From contig CALNXK010000360.1 of NCBI GenBank assembly GCA_942486035.1, positions 27,501 to 91,500 on the forward strand: 64,000 bases of DNA, written 5' to 3'. The stretch comes from Porites lobata. Taxonomy: Eukaryota; Cnidaria; Anthozoa; Scleractinia; Poritidae. Position numbers and translations under genes: made by a program. This document shows positions 1 through 11,612 of the stretch, in pieces. The stretch's first letter is position 1, and each line of letters opens with the position of its first letter. The notes beneath the pieces were generated by a model, which saw only the letters and a list, made by a program, of their open reading frames with translations, was not told where the DNA came from and searched no databases.

Positions 1-92
1 TGAATAAAGTGTTGAAAGAATTTGTACTTGCTGAGTTCGAGTTGATTTGAGAGAAGGTGGGTAACTTTGTAGTTTGCGATTTGATGACACTA

Positions 93-301
93 GTAATAGG
101 CCCTCTGCAGCTAGCCATTCATGTGGTACAAAACCGCCATGCTGGAGAGCAAAAGTCGCACTGGGACAAGACAAACAAAAGACATACCGGCATAATTTTA
201 AATGGTAATTTTCTTTGTTAGTCTTGTCCCAGTGCGACTTTTTGCTCTCCAGCACGGCGGTTTTGTACCACGTGAATGACTAGCTGCAAAGGGCCTATTA
301 C
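93..301. repeat. Fold-back (inverted repeat) element, about 209 bp
   Basis: Two arms of about 80 bases are near-perfect reverse complements around a short AT-rich centre (about 172-212). The left arm begins GTAATAGGCC and the right arm ends GGCCTATTAC. Both carry the same inner stretch, which on the left reads GGTACAAAACCGCC followed by CTGGAGAGCAAAAGTCGC. The few mismatches suggest a fairly young copy. There is no coding capacity, so it is best read as a non-autonomous fold-back DNA element or MITE. Confidence 0.8.
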
Positions 302-1177
302 CTTAGCCTACCAAAGCTAATCGCATGTCTCAGATCAAGGCTTTGTTAACTTGAGGAAAGTACAACCTTCCTATGCCTTATGATAGGTGGGTAGCCCTCC
401 CTTCTACCATGAAACATGGGCCTGAATCCGGAAAAGGGTTACGTATTTGTTATATATCTGTTTTTAAAAAATCGCCCTCCTCGAATTGTCATCCTCTTAA
501 TTATTCATTACATAAAAAGTCCCCGTACTGATACAAAATACACACCGCATCACGGAAAAAGATTCACTTAAACACATTCAATTCCAGTTCAAAAAAACAG
601 GGGCACGCAACGAGAAAATAGTTCAAAACCACTTAAACATAGCATTGTTAAACGTATTTTAGTATTTAAACGGTAGATATAGGCATATATTTATCCCCTA
701 AAAATTTTTCATCTGTTCGGATTTCCTAGCTGAAAGTCTAATGATCCGAAAATTATAGGGATCAAAACTTACCTTTTCGAAAATTCCAGCCAAAAAAAAG
801 GCTCCCGAAAATTCTAGGTGACCTTTTAGGGTAAAAATCCGTTAAAAATAGGCAATTATACCATTATTTAGATGTTCGAAAATCCTAGGAGAGGCAGGCA
901 AGCAAGAAATTTTACAACAAATGTTCCGAAAATTGTAGATCTCAAATCGTCTTCCGAACAGAGATTTTCCGAAAATTGTCGTTGGGTGCCCCTGAAAAAA
1001 GTACAGGAAACCGTGAGCCATGGCAGACTGAACAGAGATATTTAGAGTCTCTTTTACGGAAAAGAGCAAACGTCAGATTCAAGTTGAGAATTTCACAACA
1101 AGAAACAGGGAACACTTGGTCACGTGGTACAAATTCACGTTTGCCGTTTGCCGCAAACGTGACTCTTGGCTCCAAAA

Positions 1178-1400
1178 GGGAGCTTAAGCAACAGCGTTTT
1201 TGAGCGACGGACGTCAACCGGAAGTGGGCTTTTTGCAACATTGGGCAGTGGATGGGTTCAAAATCCCGGGCAAAATCGTCTTTATAAGAGAAAAGAAACT
1301 TAGAAATACAAATTTTTTTAGCGTCAAGGCATATAAAAGAAGGGAAGGCCTCACTTCCGGTTGACGTGCATCGCTCAAAGTCGTCTTTGCTTAGGGTCTC
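1178..1400. repeat. MITE-like element with about 50-bp terminal inverted repeats
   Basis: The left arm (about 1178-1228) contains GAGCTTAAGCAA, TTTGAGCGAC and ACGTCAACCGGAAGTG. The right arm (about 1352-1400) is its reverse complement with a few changes. The centre has no gene. It lies just upstream of the transposase-like ORF but its arms differ from the repeats that frame that ORF. Confidence 0.7.
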
Positions 1401-1559
1401 TAATGTGAAGACAACTGTGTGCAAGACCTGCGCGCGCTCTCTTAAGTTTCTCTTCCAATGACTGTCGCAAACGTAAGTGATAACGGTAGTGTTTTTTTTT
1501 TTTTGAATATCGAGCCACTAGCGCAAGCTGTAAATAACTGAAGACATAAGTTTCAAAGT

Positions 1560-2648
1560 AAACTGAGTACTGCGTTAAAGAGGGCACGATGTGTTGAGCC
1601 TCACGTAGTCAGGCCCCTTTGCATGGACTAAAATGGCCTCGAAAACGCTTACTTTGCATATGGATTTTCACAAAAGCTTACCTACACCAAAGGTGTCTTC
1701 TCAAGACTGGTATTACTCAAAAAAGCTCAGAACAAGCCTAATGGGTATATACTGCGCAAACCAGGAGGTTATACACTGTTTTATGTACGACGAGTCTATT
1801 GCTGGTGTAGGCCCAAATGAAGTGATCTCAATCTTGGACTATTTTCTCAAAAAACTTCAGACGGAGCAAGGCCGAGACAGGTATGACCATCTTATAGTGT
1901 GGTGTGACAATTCTCCGGCTCAGTTTAAGCAAAACTTTCTATTTTTTTATATGGATTACCTGGTCACAAGAGGAGACTTCCTACGAACAGACTTAAAATT
2001 TTTGTTGGAGGGCCACTCGTATAGTGTGTGCGATAGATATTTTGGAAACATTCAAAAAGTTTTTAACGCCCAAGAGAAAATTGAAACACCCAAAGACTGG
2101 GAAAACGTTCTAGTCAGCAGTGGTTTATCAAACGTCAAGGTCTATTGGGTAGGTCTGGACATGATAAAGGACTACAAGTCATTTTTAAAGTTAAAATACG
2201 TCAGTAGAAACGAAGATTTACAGCACGAGAAATTTGAGGTCAAAGAAATCGCGTGGATTAATGTTGGAATTGGGGAACAGCCTGATGACAGGGGCAATCT
2301 GAAAGTTGTAGATCATCCCGACTGCGCCTTCGTGCGTTTCACTATTGACCCAAAACAGCAACCCAGGCTAGTTTCGTACACAAAGAAAAGGCAAGCAACT
2401 CCACTGCGAATAGACCTACTGACCACACTGAGGCAGGAACTAAGGCCAATTCGTGAAGATGTAAAGCAGCAGTGTCTAAATCTAGCTAGAAAATATTTAA
2501 GTGAACGTGCCGAGCGTTTTTATGCTGCCCTACCATGTATCCAAGAGGGCAGCGAGATTGACGATTGAAGGTTATCATTATATACCTTTCACTTGAACAT
2601 TAATCGTGTGTCCTAATTAGCTTCCTCTTTAACGCAGCACCTCAGTTT
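1560..2648 (+). mobile_element. DNA-transposon-like unit: single ORF framed by inverted repeats
   Basis: A 14-base perfect inverted repeat, CTGCGTTAAAGAGG, occurs at 1570-1583 and in reverse complement at 2624-2637. Just outside it, AAACTGAG (1560-1567) is matched by CTCAGTTT (2641-2648), so each end has about 25 bases of inverted repeat with a small gap. The repeats enclose one ORF at 1633-2568. This looks like a compact transposon, or the core of a larger one; I could not identify a target-site duplication. Confidence 0.5.
1633..2568 (+). CDS. Transposase-like protein, RNase H-fold type (DUF7869-like)
   Basis: This intronless ORF of 311 aa is preceded by an in-frame stop at 1606-1608, so the Met at 1633 is the likely start unless an upstream exon is spliced in. 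The order of motifs resembles the transposon-derived DUF7869 family: LHMDFHKSL near residue 8, ESIAGVGPNEV near 54, WCDNSPAQFKQN at 90-101, and LEGHSYSVCDRYFGNI at 125-140. D11, D92 and E126 (or D134) could form an acidic catalytic triad. Usual family members are longer and carry an N-terminal zinc-binding region, so this copy is probably truncated or has lost exons. The reading frame is intact with no internal stop. The family name is from memory of motif patterns, not a search. Confidence 0.6.
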   Translation: MASKTLTLHMDFHKSLPTPKVSSQDWYYSKKLRTSLMGIYCANQEVIHCFMYDESIAGVGPNEVISILDYFLKKLQTEQGRDRYDHLIVWCDNSPAQFKQNFLFFYMDYLVTRGDFLRTDLKFLLEGHSYSVCDRYFGNIQKVFNAQEKIETPKDWENVLVSSGLSNVKVYWVGLDMIKDYKSFLKLKYVSRNEDLQHEKFEVKEIAWINVGIGEQPDDRGNLKVVDHPDCAFVRFTIDPKQQPRLVSYTKKRQATPLRIDLLTTLRQELRPIREDVKQQCLNLARKYLSERAERFYAALPCIQEGSEIDD

Positions 2649-4714
2649 CCTTCGCCTTGCCTAGAACCTGGATTTTTCAAAGTTATCCTAAACAGGTTAT
2701 TCTTTTTAATATATAAATGGTAGTTAGTACAGGTTAAGGCTATTTAGGTTCTTACATAGGTTATGTTCTGAATAAGAACCATACAATATAGCCAAGAGAA
2801 TTTAGTGGTTCAACTTATTCCTCATATAAAATCTGCACACCAAATAAGTATTGACCTCATTGGCATTTGAACAGTCCAGTTAGAGCGATAATGCAGGTAT
2901 GTCTTCAAAGAGGATTCTGAACAGTGACTGATCTAACTTTTGCCCAAGGGTACAGGCAAATTTTTTCAGAGATTTTAGAAACTAAGAAATTGTTTCAATT
3001 TCTAGACTAAACAGGTTCTTAAAATATAGGTTCTTAGGCAAGGGGTTTCACTGTATAGCACCATTTTATCATTCGCTAATAAATAAATCGTTGTTGTTGT
3101 TGAAAACTACTGTTTGCTGCTTGACCGTTCCGGTACGACAGTGAGTTAGAAAGCTACACTAGCCAATGGTTTGGATTCTGAGATAGGTACCTTTTTCTAA
3201 AATCAGACAGATATATATACCAAAAAGACAAAAAAGTGGGCTTTTAGTGAGCACGCAAACCCCAAAATAGGATACGTACCAGTCGGGATAACTAACGTTT
3301 CAGCCAAATGTATGCGTCAATTAAGATACATGTTTATAGGCTGTGTAGTTTAATGCCCAGTGTTTCCTAAGACTAATGTTTGCTTTAATTTGTCAAATTA
3401 GAACTCTAAACCAGAAGACGGATGCTTACTTAAAGCTTCTTAAAATCGAATCTAGAGTTTGGAATGTTGACAAATTCATATACAGATGAAATGCGGATCG
3501 AATGAAATTTTTTAAAACTTCTACTTAACTTGTACTCACTTCTGATTTCAAATCTGTTTGATTTGCGAAAGAATACGCAAAATGAATGCTGAGATCGAGA
3601 ACTAACAGCTAGAAGCGAACGTACCTTTTACTCTTGTAGTGTCCGGCTGTGCCTGAGTGAATTTGGATCGTCGGGTTGATTAAATGGATTGCGTTTTCTA
3701 AAACCGTTTCACATTTGACGTAATTCATTTAGCCTCATCATTCATTGTTATTTGCCACAAGGGAATAATTATCGACAAAAAATGGAAAATGACAATGGAT
3801 AGAGTGCATTGACAATTTTTAGTCCAAAGGCGGGTTGATATTGTGTTTATGTATAGGAAGTACTATAAAGTTGTATACACCAAACTCAATATCCGTTCAT
3901 AACTGAGCGATTAAGTTGAGCCTTGCACTGTCATTCGATTCAAGTTGACTGGTCAATTTTGCAATGGTACTGGTACACCAGGTTATATTGATTTAACATT
4001 GGGTAACGTAACAAAAATAGCTGTCTTTTCTTTGACTTCAAGGTGCTGTCAGCAGTGTTTTTACTCATGTTTTTATGCTCCAATGTTTAAATCAGTTGTG
4101 ACAAAGGCAAGTGCATAGTGAAGTGCATTTAACAGAAAAAGATCTTTTTTCGGAAAAAGCATCAACGAAAATAAAATTAAGTTAAATGTAAGCTAGAAAA
4201 ACGAAAACACCACGAAAGAATCAGTAAAGCGGGGTTGCTCTGCTTCGAAATACACTTAAGATAGACCGAATAGTCTAGACTATACCGTGAGGCTCCATGC
4301 AGTCACCCTTAAATGGCACACTTAGGCCCTGCCTCTGTTAGGCCTGCGTCACCGTTCTATCACAAATGAGTGTTCGGGTAGTCTCATGTCCAAGCCATTA
4401 CTCCATTTGTGTTTGTATATAAATGCAGAAAAATTAACCTCCCCAGCCACATTAAATGATCTTAAGTAAGTAATATCCTCTCAAGTCCTGCTCAGGCTCA
4501 TATGCCGGGTAACATACCCCCAAAACACTACTGCAGATATAGCCGCCTAAACCCCCTGTTTTAAATTTCAAACCGCACCAAAATCATAGTAAACAAAATA
4601 GCCTTTAGACTGATTATAAATTTAATGTTAAAACTGATAAGACTTTGGTTCGAACTAGAAAAAAGCTATATTTAGGCAAGCTAAATACTACCCCTCTAAG
4701 CGAAGAGATACATT
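2649..4714. other. Intergenic stretch, no gene seen
   Basis: AT-rich sequence downstream of the transposase-like unit and downstream of receptor gene A, whose 3' UTR must begin just below 4715. No long ORF, RNA gene or obvious inverted repeat was found. A short GTT-rich run lies near 3091-3103. Confidence 0.5.
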
Positions 4715-7700
4715 TTACCAAGACAATTCCATCCAATAATAAAGGTTGTACAAAGCGAAAGCAACTGGGAATATCTTGAAGGAATATCCATCGACATTCG
4801 ACATAAAATCTTCTCCCAGAATCATTTCTCTGGTATTTAGGAGATACTTTTCCATCCATGTCAGTTGTTTGCCAGTGTTTGCCTCAGGTGGCACCGGTTC
4901 AGAGTTGTCCGTTGACGCCGATGGCGAAGTAAGAGGCTGGCATTTGCTTTCATTCTCTATGGCTGCCATTTCGTTCCTCTTATCAATTTGGAAGAGGGTA
5001 TTTTCTCTATAGTTCTGTAAAGAACAAAGAGGGCAGGGTTAATCTGAAAGTTTGCTGATACCGCATATGAGAACGTGAAAGCACGCGGAGAGGTCTGGAG
5101 CCGAAGTCCGTTTCACAATTTGCCTCCCTACCACTGATCAGTTTTCGAGATCTGCGCGCCGTCGGGCGAAACATGTCTAATTCACGTGAAAGCAGATCGC
5201 GTGGTCAGGGGAAAAGCAGACAAAATTACCTACCTAGCATGGGCGCGAACTAAAATAGATCTCAAATAATTATCATGGGGCACAGGGATTCGCTCTCTTC
5301 CCCTAGCTATTCTCTCATGTAAATAATGAACAACTGAGCGGAAAGGCTTAGTTTGCAATGCTCCTTACCGTTTGTTCCTTGAAGGTTTCAGATGCTTTAT
5401 GATTCTTCTGTCTAGCTTTCAACAGCAGAACAAAACAGTACTCCATAAGTGTGAAAAACACAAACACGAAACAGCCAATCAGGTATTTATCACTGGATTT
5501 GATATAACTAACCTGGTGATATTTAAGAAATCGAAAAATTATTAACACAGAATTTTTCATAGACGATAGTATTACTTACTTTTTACTCTAACAGTAACAT
5601 TCAAACAGTATATTTGTTAATTCTACAATAACTGATTGATTTCTCGCTCGCTCGTTAGTAGTGAGCGGATAGCCGTCAAGAGTAATCGTTTTATCGAGTG
5701 GTCATTGGTTTAGAGCCAGGCTGGTCTAGAGCTATAGCCTTTAAGAGTGATCGATTTCTCGAGCGTTAATTGGTGGAGAGCTATAGCTTTCTCATGAGCT
5801 CATTGGTCGAGATTAGTAAATAAGAGTAAAGACACTGGAAATGACGCAGTCCGTTCAGCGAGCACAATTTTCCGGAAGAAGTCAACTGTTGAAAAAATTT
5901 CCAGTGAAACTGACCACTCATCTGAGGCTCGTTGTTCCACTTGAACTTTGAACATTGTATAACGCCATTTCCGGAAACCATATTAGTGCGTAGGCAATGG
6001 AAAAAAATAATTGTGTTCGATTCTTTTAAATGATCACATACCTTTGGCATAGCGTTGTTCATAATATTTAGGATAGCAACCTCCGTGAGAACCGATGTAA
6101 TACCCAAGGCAATACGAGCAGCTGTTTGGTCCAAAGGTACCAGAAATCCCATCCACGATATGGCGACAAGAACAACACTCATGCCGTACATTTCGATTAA
6201 GAAGTAGCTACAGGAACGCTCAAATGTAAATTCTGCTCGAACCCCGGAGAAATTACCTGGGAGAAGTAACGGTTCGTAAATGGAAACCTTCAAATGCCCT
6301 GCTCTAAATACAATTTGCGCATGCGTGGAAGAAAAAGTCCGGGTTTGTTACCAGTACAAAATTGGGAACAATTTAGGTTCCTGGGAAGCCCACCTACCCC
6401 TCCCCAAGCTAACATTAACACTTACGTCTCACTTAGGGCAAAATGTTGGCTTAGGGGAGGGGTAGGTGGGCAGTTTCTCAGAAACTTAAATTGATCCCCT
6501 GAATCTGAAAATGAGTGTTACACTTTGAAAACTAGTGGCCAGAAAAGACACTTTGGCTGTATATACATTTTTAAGTTGTTCCTCGTGTGCTTGGAAAATC
6601 AAAACTAAAATAACTGTGATGTCAAGTTGATAAACCGCCCAGTATCGCCTCATTCCATAAACAGTGCTTATGGTGCGGCCATATGTGGATGCTATTTGTT
6701 GGATTACTGTATTTTTGTTTCTAAACTGATATTTTAACTCAGTTCGTGCATTGAATAAATTTGGCCAAGATCATCACGAAGCAGAAAATCAGAGATGGAA
6801 TTCGTAAAAAAAAAGAAAGAGAAATCGCCCTAAAAACACCTGGAAAACACCATGGAGGGGCTGGCATGAAGAAGACTGAAAGACATAAGTTGATCATTCT
6901 GGAGAAGTTAGTCCAGGACATTCAGACTCAGACGGGACCAGCAATAGCTTATACTTCACACGGGAATGACGATCCAAGCAAAATTTAAACAAGTAACTTA
7001 ATTTTAATTCTGCCCGATCTTACCTGCAAAATACTGGTTCATATTCGAAAAAAACTCAGTCTTTTTCAAAACGTAGTTTGACGTTGCACGGATATCAGAT
7101 GATGAGGACTTTTTGCCGCTTGCTTCCCAAACTTCCCATTTATATCTGATGTGCTGACTATCGTAACCATCTTGGAAAACAGCAAATAACATTAGAAGGT
7201 ACGGCTTCCATTTAGTAATTAGCATCTTTGCAGCCTTATGGGGGCTACTGATTATGTGGAAGGAAATTTAGAGAATAGGCTAAGAACTCGATACGGCCCT
7301 ATATACATGTACAGGTTTTGCCACAATCACATTATTATCTTTGATATCTAGATATTTGGGATTTGCTTGGGCTTATGCTTGTGTGGGACTGATTTGTAAA
7401 CTAGGCCTAACGCGGGTTTTCAAATTTGGCTGAGTGATTATGAGGTCTAGGTACGCTTTTGCATCCCTTTATTGGTCAAAAATGATGTCTATTTATGGGT
7501 TGGAGAAGATTGTTACAACATCTGCCAGTAGAGGATCGATGGAGATGCATCCAACAATGAAACTTACAACTTTCCAGAATAAGTGGGCAGACCTGGATAT
7601 CGATTGGAAACTTCCTTAAGTCAAACTGGCAAGCTGCTTTGGTGGTTACCCTGTAGAGATGTTAATCACAGATATGCATTACTAACGTAATGTAAGGACC

Positions 7701-8857
7701 TTAATATAATATAAATTATATATAACTAAGTTACCTTCACGGAATTATTTTTTACCTATACTAGTTAGAAGTATATTCAGTTCCTAACGTTCTGGGTAGC
7801 CCTGTGTAAGATAATCCAGGACAGTCTTGGATTCTGGATTCCACACTGTGGATATTGGATTTAAGGTACTCGAGTGGTTATTCCTCGTCAGCGGAACTTG
7901 GATTCCGGATTCTACAAGCAAAATTTCCCTGATTCCAAACGATTTTTTGTGTTCTTCTTGTTAATGTTTACCTTTAGGAGGTGACCGTGGTGTGTTTTAG
8001 TGAGCGCTTTTTACACAGACGACACAGGACACAAGGTTTATTGAACTTTATTGAAATTAGGGTTAGAAAAACTTACGAGACTACTTACATCGACAAAAAA
8101 ACCATGTGTCATATCTTCTCCGAGCGGGTAAGATGGAGTAAATCCTTTGTCTTTATTGGTTACCCTATCTTTCCCGCTCGGTTTTGCCGCTCTGATCCCA
8201 GCCGCAGGCGAAAAAATTCCATTGGCCACATATAAAAACCCTTCATTGATCAAGCTAAAGATGCCTGGATATTGAACTTGCCGTTTTTTTGTCTTATTTA
8301 TAGACCTTGTCTTCGTCTCGGCCCTTAAAAACGCAAGAAAAAAAGACGGCCATATTTAGCCATCTTTCCCGAACAAGCTTGGTCAATAAGGCTTATATAG
8401 ATATCTTTCGTTTCGTCATCGTTGTGTTATAAGTTTCCAATTGTGGTTACCTTGCATTGTATTTTATGTTCCCAGACGGGTCTATCGTGAACATCACATT
8501 TGGCGCTGTAACTTTGTGCATTTTGGCGGCTTTGGCGTTGAGGAAATAAGAATCCGGTATCCAGATCTTAGTTTTTCTAGCTCCGCCGTTCAGTGTAATG
8601 GTTTGATTGAGTCTATGACAAAGTCTTCTGTCGATCCACTCTTGTCGGAGTAATATGTCGATCGTAAAATCCTTGAAAATTAAAAGATGATTACTAACCC
8701 AGATAATTTCAATTTTTTGCTCCATCGGATAAATCTCTATCCAGTGGATAAGTATTCGGGAAACCAATTGCACTATCCTCTAGATAGAAATTTACCAGGG
8801 GCCGGTTGCTCGAAGCGTGGTTAGCGCTAACCGTTGGTTAAGAGGTATAATGTATAC

Positions 8858-8892
<35 letters not shown>

Positions 8893-11612
8893 ATGCTTCG
8901 AGCAACCTGGGCCAGGCGGATAGTGCTATTCATCTTTCGAACAACTGGGCCCTGGATTTTTTTTCTCTTGCAATACGCACTCTCATTGGTCACTTGGAGG
9001 TCACGTGTCATCCAACAATAAAACGGTTTCGCGCAAAAATTCTCCCAGCATGAGGCAACATGAACACTAAATGTGACGTCAGAGGGTAACAGTCCACTGG
9101 TTTTACACGCAAATGTTGTCCCTTCGCAGGAGCCCGAGAGAGATAAACATTCATAAATTTGTTCACCTAGAGTTTCTCTTCGGGGGCTATTTAACAAATC
9201 ACTAACTGAGGGTCCTTAGCTCAGGAGACTAGTTAATTGTTTCTCCCTCGGATTCTAATGCTTCCCGAGACAGAGCAGGCGAAAGCAAAATTTTCGGAGA
9301 GCAAAAATAACCCTCATGTTTAGACATTACGTATTTAGTTCTAAATGATATTCAGAAAATAATTGTTTCATTAACACCATGTTGACAACATCAATCTTGT
9401 CGATAGAAAGAATCCAAAATCCAACTGTCACTATCACCGGGCCACCTGCAGAGTAAGAATTTCATGTTTTAAAAGAGTGATCAACACTTATTTTCTCCTA
9501 ACAATGTCAATGGCTTATCAAAAAAAATTGGAATACAGTCAAACCTCTTTAATACGGACACCAAAAGGACAGAACCAAGTGTCCGCTTTACAGAGGTGTC
9601 CGTATTATAGAGGTAGGGAATGTATGATTTCTGGCATTTTTCTGGGACCAAACGAACTGTCCGTAATAGAGAGGTGTCCGTATTATAGAGGTGTCCGCAT
9701 TATAGAGGTGTCCGCAAGGAGAGGTTAGACTGTGTGAGAATTAATAAGATGAACCCCTAAGGGAAATGCTTGGACCTTTAAGCATATTCTCTCAACTAAT
9801 ATATAAGTTCTTTAAGGTAATGTACGTAGATCGGTCTGGAGAATTTGTATGTTGCATTGCCTATTGAGTCTATTGGGGCTTTAAAAAGGGACAATAGAAA
9901 TCAAACAGAAAGCACCAAATCTGCAGATATTGAGAGCTAATAACCTCGTACATTTCATTAAAAGGTGGTACATTCCTCAAAAATCACTATTTTTTGATAT
10001 GCTCTTTTGCAAAAGTATTCCCTGGTATTCTTAAACTATAGCATGAGATGAGTATATTTTTATACTTTTTGACTTGTTTAGTTACCATGGCAACCAATAA
10101 TGCTAAAAATTAACCCCCTGGGATAACCGGTACAAAAACACTTCTATCTCCAAGACATTACAAGGAAAACTGCTGAAACTTTTGGAATTTCATCTACATA
10201 TTCTTTTTTATGCAATGAACTAAAGGCATTCTTATCAGGCTAATAGATACAAAATTATTGCAATAAACCTATTGACATTCAAAATAACTGAATTAAGGAT
10301 CCAGTTTTGGGCCCTCAGACAACAAAGATTACACCGAGATAAATGATTGTAGTTCATTGCATGTAAAAACATACAAAGATTTCTCACTCCAAATATGAGA
10401 AGAATTGAATAAAACCATGGAAAGTTATGATTGCTAGAGTGTACATAGTTCCGCGAAATATAAAATTATGAGAAAAAATGGTTTAAAGTTTGAGAAATAT
10501 AATTCGCAATGACTGTAGCAGAGTTTCCACATAGACAACTCTTTAGAACTGTCCAGAGGCATAGTTCACACCCTCTTTGTTTCTTTTTGTCCTCTTTTCT
10601 TTTTTTTAGTCCTCTTATGACTTTTCTTCTCTTTTTGGTGCTTGCCTTGCTTTTATATTCTGCACCATCCACCCGTAGCTGATCAAGAAGCTTACAACCC
10701 TCTTCTGTATATTTTCCAGGGGGAATGTTTAAGGCTTGGAAAATTCTTAAAACAGTAACTGCTCCAATATTAAAATGAGCAACTGCATCATACAATCCTA
10801 GTTCTAGTGTTCTAGTGTTTCGTCGTTTAATTGCCTGAAATAACAATGTTTTGTTTTCATTTCCAACACAATCTGTATAGTAAAATAGTTGTTAAATAAA
10901 GCCTTTAAATAATTCGAAGTTATAGCAGATCAATCCTGCGCAAATCGTTATCCCTAACAATGAGCATGTGTAAGGTAGGGAATTATAGAAAATACATGAT
11001 GCATGAAAATATACGAAATGATTCCTTACCGCCAAAGCCAGGACGAAGCCGGGGATCGTACATTTGTCTGTCTAGTAACCTGTTTAGAAGCTGAGACCTT
11101 GCTCTACTCTTGTCTTCTATGGTGCTGGTAAGAGATTAAAGTAGCCTGTTGATTTGCTGCAAAATTATATGTTCAACCTAAAGTAAGGGAACTTTAGATG
11201 TGTGTAGTAGCATTGTTGGCTACAAGAAAACAGCTGGTGTATGCACAATTCAGGAGTGTATAAATTATGAGCAGACTTCTTTGGCCTGTCGCAAATAAAT
11301 GTTACAACGAGCGTTGTTCAGTTTCATTTAAATGATTTATCCGCTATTTTCATGAGTTCCGGGAGAGGGTATTTTCTTTCGTTTTTGGTTCTTTGTCACT
11401 CTGTGTTTTACATTTTTTAAAGAAACTTTCTTCCGCTTGAACAGGCGAACTGAAAGAAAGAATACGAGGTGAAAATGTTTTTTAATTTTTGAAATAAGAT
11501 ATAGTTCATATCAGCTGGATTACAAGATTTAATAATCTTACCTCGCAATATTTCCTGAGACGAAAGACGCGTAGATAACTCCACACAGAACTGATTCCAA
11601 AAACATTGCCAT
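4715..11612 (-). CDS. Cys-loop ligand-gated ion channel subunit, gene A (9 exons, 447 aa)
   Basis: Coding exons in transcript order: 11542-11612, 11030-11124, 9378-9445, 8451-8671, 7568-7650, 7024-7170, 6042-6256, 5369-5512, 4715-5014. All junctions are GT-AG and phases chain (2,1,0,2,1,1,0,0). The product is a pentameric receptor subunit of the plasma membrane. It shows a signal peptide (residues 1-23), the N-terminal motif YDPRLRPGFGG, WIPDSYF, and a Cys loop with 13 residues between C159 and C173. TM1 is near 245-266, TM2 near 274-294, TM3 is in exon 8, and TM4 ends the protein with FALYNLYYWMELSW. The pore start QTAARIALGITSVLT resembles GABA-A beta or glycine-type anion channels. A glutamate (E287) sits at pore position 11', which is unusual. 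The ligand cannot be told. The start is the first Met of the signal-peptide exon; MAM gives two choices. Confidence 0.92.
5520..6040. repeat. Intron 7 of gene A with repeat-like sequence
   Basis: This intron holds repeated GAGCGNTNATTGG-like blocks (5650-5810) and, at 5930-5985, a stretch (GGCTCGTTGTTCCACTTGAA, then TTTGAACATT) resembling the centre of the fold-back elements at 31.4 and 36.8 kb. It is probably a decayed member of that family. Confidence 0.35.
6369..6493. repeat. MITE, CCCACCTACCCCTCCCC inverted repeat
   Basis: Arms of about 50 bases pair across a short centre. The left arm runs from CAATTTAGGTTC to CCCACCTACCCCTCCCC, and the right arm contains GGGGAGGGGTAGGTGGG and ends AAACTTAAATTG. 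It lies in intron 6 of receptor gene A, just upstream of the TM1-TM2 exon. The C-rich arm could form strong hairpins in RNA. Confidence 0.85.
7800..7955. repeat. GGATTCCGGATTC-type repeat fragment
   Basis: Several imperfect copies of TTGGATTCCGGATTC-like words lie in intron 4 of gene A. The same word family is denser at 28490-28690, so both are probably pieces of one dispersed repeat. Confidence 0.5.
8797..8956. repeat. MITE with GGTTGCTCGAAGC / GGTTAGCGCTAACC arms
   Basis: The left arm (8797-8834) reads GGCCGGTTGCTCGAAGCGTG and continues GTTAGCGCTAACC. The right arm (about 8878-8914) carries GGTTAGCACTAACC and GCTTCGAGCAACCTGGGCC. A third, shorter half-copy ending GAACAACTGGGCCC follows at about 8938-8952. 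It lies in intron 3 of receptor gene A. Each arm is itself partly palindromic. Confidence 0.8.
9535..9733. repeat. MITE with internal GTGTCCGTATTATAGAG tandem units
   Basis: The element starts ACAGTCAAACCTCT and ends AGAGGTTAGACTGT, which are terminal inverted repeats. Inside, the word AGAGGTGTCCG(T/C)ATTATAG is repeated at least three times near the right side, and a reverse copy lies on the left. It lies in intron 2 of receptor gene A. Small ORFs across it reflect the repeat and are not genes. Confidence 0.8.
10466..10846 (-). pseudogene. Transposon-derived ORF fragment, possibly Mutator-like transposase C-terminus
   Basis: An ORF of 126 aa lies inside intron 2 of gene A, on the same strand. 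Its middle reads LELGLYDAVAHFNIGAVTVL, then PPGKYTEEGCKLLDQLR, then a very basic lysine/arginine tract near residues 66-90. This pattern resembles the C-terminal tail of the Mutator-like transposases that are abundant in cnidarian genomes; that assignment is from memory and tentative. It has no visible partner domain and no obvious terminal repeats, so I read it as a leftover fragment. Confidence 0.4.

Noticed and set aside
942..1424. 160-codon minus-strand ORF
   Set aside because: It runs through both the MITE at 1178-1400 and unrelated sequence, has no motif, and overlaps plus-strand ORFs of the same repeat. It is most likely chance.
7434..7619. 61-codon plus-strand ORF
   Set aside because: It is antisense to the Cys-loop exon of receptor gene A (7568-7650), which explains the open frame.
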